A stretch of 64,000 nucleotides of DNA from contig NMRA01000727.1 of NCBI GenBank assembly GCA_002633005.1, forward strand, positions 1 to 64,000, given 5' to 3'. This stretch comes from Phoronis australis (taxonomy: Eukaryota; Phoronida; Phoronidae). Under the pieces are notes generated by a model that saw only the letters and a list, made by a program, of their open reading frames with translations, had not been told where the DNA came from and ran no database searches. The translations under genes were made by a program, and so were the position numbers. Shown here one piece after another: positions 60,201 through 64,000 of the stretch (position 1 is the first letter of the stretch; every line of letters starts with the position of its first letter).

Positions 60201-60691
60201 AAACTACATTAGAGGCAAGATTTTTTATTTTAGATTATGAACAGGTTAGAAATGACTAAACAAATTAATATAAAGTCAATTTCAGGAAAGGTGCGTTATG
60301 GCTTCTACAGAGTGCCAAATTTGGCCGAAAATGGCTTCAGTGAAAACCTGAAAAATAGCCGTTTTTGCCTCACAAATTCAAAACGTACAAATTTAAAAAT
60401 TGATTTTGAAAGTTATGCCATTAAATTATTCAGCCACTGCGCTTTCAATTCGTATTATTCGTTTTGACCTTACCACACATGCTAGTAAAATGCATTCAAA
60501 CATGCCTACTTCGACGCCCAATTTTGTTGCAAAATGGAGGTACAGGTCATAAAAAGAAAAATAATGAATGAAAATTCTTAAAAAGTGAGGTTTTTCTACA
60601 TCTCAACAAACCAAACTCATGTGCTAAGTTTCAAAAAAATCGGTGATTTTGGGTATAGACTCTACTTGTTGGTTTTTATATGGAGTCACTC
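57226..60691 (+). mobile_element. TTAA-flanked DNA transposon with transposase-like relic
   Basis: The ends GAGAGAGTCCATATAAAAACC and, in complement at the right, GAGTGACTCCATATAAAAACC are flanked by TTAA (57222-57225 and 60692-60695). Weaker inverted similarity reaches about 60 bp inward, including AGTCTATAC. The plus strand carries a relic protein (58130-59250). TTAA targets are used by Kolobok and piggyBac-like elements; the protein does not look like piggyBac to me, so Kolobok or an unclassified group is more likely. The element separates the signal-peptide exon from the first ShKT exon. Confidence 0.75.
58130..59250 (+). pseudogene. Transposon-encoded protein relic, frameshifted
   Basis: Three frames follow one another: one reads ARPVPEYALVLPRVGEFLTE; after a shift near 58370, YDFGESQNRKDLCDRKIAPL, GHVKGCYVY and GIRVWKSFHVGDGKFV; after another near 58800, a part ending before ALKTGKVSTRFSSKVKNFLT and IFDEG. 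I know this series (a K-D-x-C-D-R-K-I-A-P block, G-I-R-x-W, then A-L-K-x-RF-S-x-K-x-FL) from transposon-derived proteins repeated across marine invertebrate genomes; the C-D-R block may be part of an RNase H-like catalytic fold. The function is not established here, and a stop at about 59079 and the shifts make it inactive. Confidence 0.5.
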
Positions 60692-60930
60692 TTAACGAGT
60701 TTAGCCCTAGGTATACTTTCTATGGAGGAAAATCATTATGAGTGACTTCAGTTCATGAAATCGGTCTCATAATACTCCTTATTGCATTAGGGATTTGTTT
60801 TCGTTGCCAGGAAGAACACCAAAACCATCACCGACTAAAAATCCTTCAAAGATGTTTTGGAGTTGGTCAACCCAAAAATTGCCTACTGGAAATGGCGCAT
60901 ATATGCTTTGCTTGTCAGTTGCTTAGAGAA

Positions 60931-62470
60931 AGGAGAATACCACCCGAAAAACAACATATTTTGTATCAATTTCGATCGAATAGTTAAACCCTATAAAGCA
61001 AGTTCAGTTCTTTTACCTGGCACTTGACGGCAGATGGAGGTGTTGAAATTAACCCATGGCGTCACAGGTTCCAACACAGTCTGTTCAGCAGATCACAACA
61101 CGCTTAGTGGTATTCAGCTTATCGCTCGACTGATTCATCGTTTTACACCAATAAATCATCAAAATTCGATGTATAACCCTTAAAAACACATCGATTTCTT
61201 GAACAAATGTGTTGTTTTATTTCGCTGTTATGGATTTATAGGTATTTGAACGTACATGTACCGTAGCCTACAAAGTTCGGTCAGCCAAATTACCAAGGTC
61301 GGTCGCAGGAGTTTAGGTTTTGGTGATAAATTCGAATTATTCTTCCGTGAAAAACAGACAGGACAACATAGCTTGGTGTTGTTATTTTAGGATTGCGATT
61401 TTTTCAATTCTAAACACCCAAAACGCTTAATTGATATCTGGCTATTGGCTCGGAACCCCAGCGATCAAGCTTCCCGCGGCCGCACTGGAGACATCACTAA
61501 CCTAAACCAGCCAAAGTTGGAAACTAAATTTCCAGTCGCGAAAAAACTAGTGAGCCACAGAAATAATGTGCACGGGATTTTTTGGAGAATTAGCCGCGAA
61601 ACTTTAAATCTACTTACTCGTCGAGAGCTGCGAAGTCAGGTTCTCCTTCCACAGAACCGTCAGGGCAAAGGTTGTTCGTTAACAATGATTCGAATAATGT
61701 ATATGTAAATAAAGATCCTCTTGACATCTAACCATAGCATATAAAATTGAGTTATTGTATCACAACAGCTTTCTTTCAACAAAAACTGAATTACCTGCGC
61801 GCACACGACTTCGGTGCCCGGTCAATTAGCTTTATTGCATCTTAAAGCCGGTAACACAGTGATTTATTCTTTGCTGGCTTCTCAAAACATTTGCACTCAC
61901 GAACACTCCAAAGGCATTACAAATTGTATCGAATGAGACAGATTTTGTTTCAGTATTGGTTACAATGAGAATAATTCATTTCGAAACAAAATGCACAATA
62001 ATAAACAATATGGCAACTTGCAATTCCTACTTATTAGAGGAGTGCCCAACAGTCTCTTTTTATACCCTGGCATGAGCTGTTTGGTAAGCCGGCATTCGCC
62101 AGTGGAGTCACTGTCCACAAAATGCCAGCCACAGACACGAAGATGTTTCACGGCCTCATACTTGGAATTATCGGCGTACGTACTCTTCATTCTTCACTTC
62201 CGCAAGCCACTTCCGATGTATTTCGGGTTCTTAAGGAAATCGAAGAAACGATACACCCGCTTCCCTCGCAGCTTCATAGTTCGCACAAGCGGGAACGATA
62301 CACCACATCATAACGGCCCTCACTCTGCAGAAGAACCACTGACGTCCTTTTACTCACCTTCCTCACTTAACGCGACACATCTCGGCGAGGTAAGATCGAC
62401 CGCATACGAGGTGATATGATAGGCCGATTAAAACGGTAAAAGGATCAATTCAATCGGGTGGCATTCTCCT
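60931..62470 (-). mobile_element. Kolobok-like THAP transposon relic, family K1 copy C
   Basis: The ends are AGGAGAATACCACCC and the complement of AGGAGAATGCCACCC, with TTAA after the right end (62471-62474); the four bases before the left end are AGAA, so the duplication is not preserved there. The interior aligns with copies A and B, uninterrupted at the site where copy A carries a Helentron-like insertion (GTTGTTTTATTTCGCTG near 61210). It has the best-preserved THAP region of the three copies. Confidence 0.75.
62080..62311 (-). pseudogene. THAP-domain relic of K1 copy C
   Basis: From ATG codons at 62309-62311 the minus strand reads MMWCIVPACANYEAAREAG, then SFLRFP, a frame change, KYIGSG/W-region, EAVKHLRVCGWHFVDSDSTG and a short basic end. 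These are the zinc Cys pair, the F-x-R-F-P box and the C-x2-H-F of a THAP finger. One stop directly after the F-P and a shift break the frame. This copy shows what copies A and B once encoded. Nothing beyond the THAP domain is recognisable. Confidence 0.68.
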
Positions 62471-62474
62471 TTAA

Positions 62475-62980
62475 GGGTTCATTCGGCAACAAATTAGGAA
62501 CGGATGAGTGTGGTCATGTTTTAAACTCCAAAGCGTTTTGTTTAGTATTCAACATTGGCTGCACTTGATTGTCTCCACCGGGTCATTCGGCTGAAATGTC
62601 TGATTTAAAAACCGGAACCAATTACACTCACAAAACGTAGCACTGTCTAATGTTGTTGACATGACATCTCATTGGTTTAAGTGATGCAACCGACGTCATA
62701 ACATTCAGTCATTCCCATTGGTTAAAATCTGGCAACCTCTTTCAGTTTATATCTTTGACTTGAATGGTTGCAGTTTATTAAAACGGGCAGTAATCGAAGT
62801 AAATAAAATCAAGAGAATCCCTATCCAGTGGATTAAGCCCAAACACGTGCACTGAGGCGTGTGCATGTTGCTGCGATGTGATCGTTATACTCCCGACTGA
62901 GGCATGCGCATTGATGCCCACAAACGGAATTCCGTGAAAACTTTATTCAACAGAAAGTGAGTAAAGATTACGCAGATTAA
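62475..62980. other. Intron sequence right of K1 copy C
   Basis: About 500 bp with no recognised exon or repeat. Confidence 0.5.
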
Positions 62981-62994
62981 ATATGAAAATACAA

Positions 62995-63135
62995 CGCACG
63001 AACAAGCGTCAGTATCATCAAAACAACAACAAAGTTAACAACAACAATAGAAATAATATTAATAATAATTTTGATAATGACAATGATAATAGTCATGATT
63101 GCAGTAATACAAATAGTAATATTGATATAATATAT
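62995..63135. repeat. AAC/AAT-rich simple repeat
   Basis: A run of imperfect AAC, AAT and GATAAT triplets. It gives a low-complexity Asn-rich open frame on the plus strand and an Ile-rich frame on the minus strand, neither of which is a gene. Confidence 0.85.
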
Positions 63136-63470
63136 TTTGTGAATATCAAATCGTTTAACAGCCGCATTCTTGACATCAACTAACCACAATAGCATTTTCA
63201 GCCAACCAAAATGTCGGAATGTTACTTCGTTTTGTTAATAAATGAGAAGCAACGCTGGCGTCTACGCGTTAGCCTTTCACAGTGCTACACCTCTATACAT
63301 TGGAAAAGAGTACAACAAATCTGCGCTCTGAGATGCATACGCATGGACGTTTGTCGATCACAAATCGAGCCACCGGTATCAGCGAATCGTCTATTCCTCG
63401 AAAAGATAGCAACGAGAAAAGTTCAATGGTGAGGGATTATAAAATTGCTGAATTCATGAATTTTACTTAC

Positions 63471-63510
63471 CTACTTGTAGCATTGTTGAAACTAACAGCA
63501 GTAAAAACAT
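63471..63510 (-). CDS. Signal-peptide exon, first coding exon of the mosaic receptor
   Basis: An ATG at 63508-63510 opens MFLLLLVSTMLQV and runs into a consensus GTAAGT donor in phase 1, the phase needed by all downstream domain exons. A start Met followed by a Leu-rich core is what a secretory signal peptide looks like. It is short (13 residues before the splice), so another small exon could lie between it and the first ShKT exon. An acceptor-like TTTGTTTGTAG stands 18-19 bases before the ATG, so an upstream non-coding exon is possible. No promoter motif was recognised beyond AT-rich sequence. Confidence 0.6.
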
Positions 63511-64000
63511 AACCACAGTTCAGCTACAAACAAAAATAAAATATGTGTACCAAACTACATGTACATGTATTTGCTGGCTTTGTCAGCTATGGAAAGGTCA
63601 CGTACAGTATGTGACACTGAGGCGAACAGCCAGTCTCCAGACGTTGAACACTAAATGGAACACTGACAATTGACTCCTTTAACCGTATGACTACACCAAG
63701 AGAAGAACAATTTGTTCATACTTAACGTCAGTTTCGTACATGATCATGTTCCATCCATTTTCTCTGTTCAAGTTTAAAAACTACCAATGTAGATAGCTTG
63801 GCAAACTTGCCGAAGACTATGGATTATTCTTTGGCCGTGCATATTGAAGAGTTTGGTAAAATCATAGGCTGAAAATCAGATGATTTTCAGTAGTTCACGC
63901 GTCCCTTTAATGCAGACTGTACAGTTCGTGTACCCGCTGACACCTCAACAGCCGCCTTGCATGTATTTAACAGTTCGAGCTGGTCACCAGTGCCCGCTGG
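63511..64000. other. 5' flank of the main gene
   Basis: Contains TACATGTACATGTA near 63558. At the very edge (63905-64000) the minus strand is open without an identifiable domain; it could be an exon of this or another gene, but this cannot be judged inside the window. Confidence 0.4.

Larger units (their letters stand above)
5919..63510 (-). other. Gene model: multi-exon mosaic transmembrane receptor
   Basis: I join 16 coding exons, listed separately: signal peptide, ShKT x3, C-type lectin (3 exons), ShKT, C-type lectin (3 exons), Cys-rich exon, TSP1-like x3, transmembrane plus tail. Each has AG acceptor and GT donor at the positions expected from the domain edges, and all module borders are phase 1. 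Both lectin domains are cut by a phase-0 intron after a conserved Gly-x-Met. The exons sum to 2211 bases, a multiple of three. From the families this predicts a single-pass cell-surface protein with carbohydrate- or protein-binding ectodomains. The joins are inference without transcripts; further exons may be missing in introns filled with transposons, and the model could in principle merge two genes. Confidence 0.6.

Noticed and set aside
1-64000. Search by eye for tRNA genes, rRNA, CRISPR arrays and bacterial operons.
   Set aside because: None seen. The tandem arrays have no spacer/repeat pattern of CRISPR, and gene structure is eukaryotic. A covariance-model search would be needed to exclude small RNAs.

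Overview
The window reads as genomic DNA of a marine invertebrate animal. Coding sequence is in short exons with GT..AG borders, introns are long, base composition is AT-rich, and the sequence is littered with DNA transposons, Helentron-like elements and an L1/Tx1-type retrotransposon. The word TACATGTA is frequent. The mix (Kolobok-like elements with THAP domains, Ginger-like integrase, mosaic ShKT/C-type-lectin/TSP1-like receptor) fits a hemichordate or cephalochordate best, but the phylum is inference. Isolated N bases and a 23-N gap (39826-39848) point to a draft assembly.

Left edge (1-5.9 kb): one well-preserved plus-strand exon of ATIC (purine biosynthesis, 507-632), with no further ATIC exon recognised; a possible plus-strand terminal exon with a Ser/Arg-rich tail (3177-3497); minisatellites; and two copies of a Helentron-like non-autonomous element.

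Main gene (63.5 to 5.9 kb, minus strand): I assemble one large gene from about 16 exons. In transcript order it encodes a short signal peptide (63.5 kb), three ShKT domains (57.1, 55.3, 54.2 kb), a C-type lectin domain in three exons (53.0, 50.8, 47.9 kb), a fourth ShKT (42.2 kb), a second C-type lectin domain in three exons (40.2, 39.7, 39.4 kb), a Cys-rich exon (28.6 kb), three tandem TSP1-like exons with an unusual extra C-x2-C (20.4, 17.4, 16.4 kb), and a transmembrane helix plus an acidic, Ser-rich tail (6.1 kb). Every module is bounded by phase-1 introns, the lectin domains share a phase-0 internal intron, and the exon lengths sum to 2211 bases, a multiple of three. The product would be a single-pass cell-surface protein of about 736 residues. 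No transcript supports the joins.

Introns of that gene hold the transposons: three copies of a TTAA-flanked THAP-bearing Kolobok-like family (10.2-12.7, 13.3-14.6, 60.9-62.5 kb), one of them carrying a Helentron-like insertion; a second THAP Kolobok-like element (43.1-44.4 kb); a TTAA-flanked element with a transposase-like relic (57.2-60.7 kb); an antisense L1/Tx1-like LINE (20.8-26.5 kb); hAT-like MITEs (15.3 and 31.3 kb); and an 8 kb Ginger-like integrase transposon (30.9-39.0 kb) interrupted, inside its own integrase gene, by an inverted, internally deleted copy of itself with a 6 bp target duplication.
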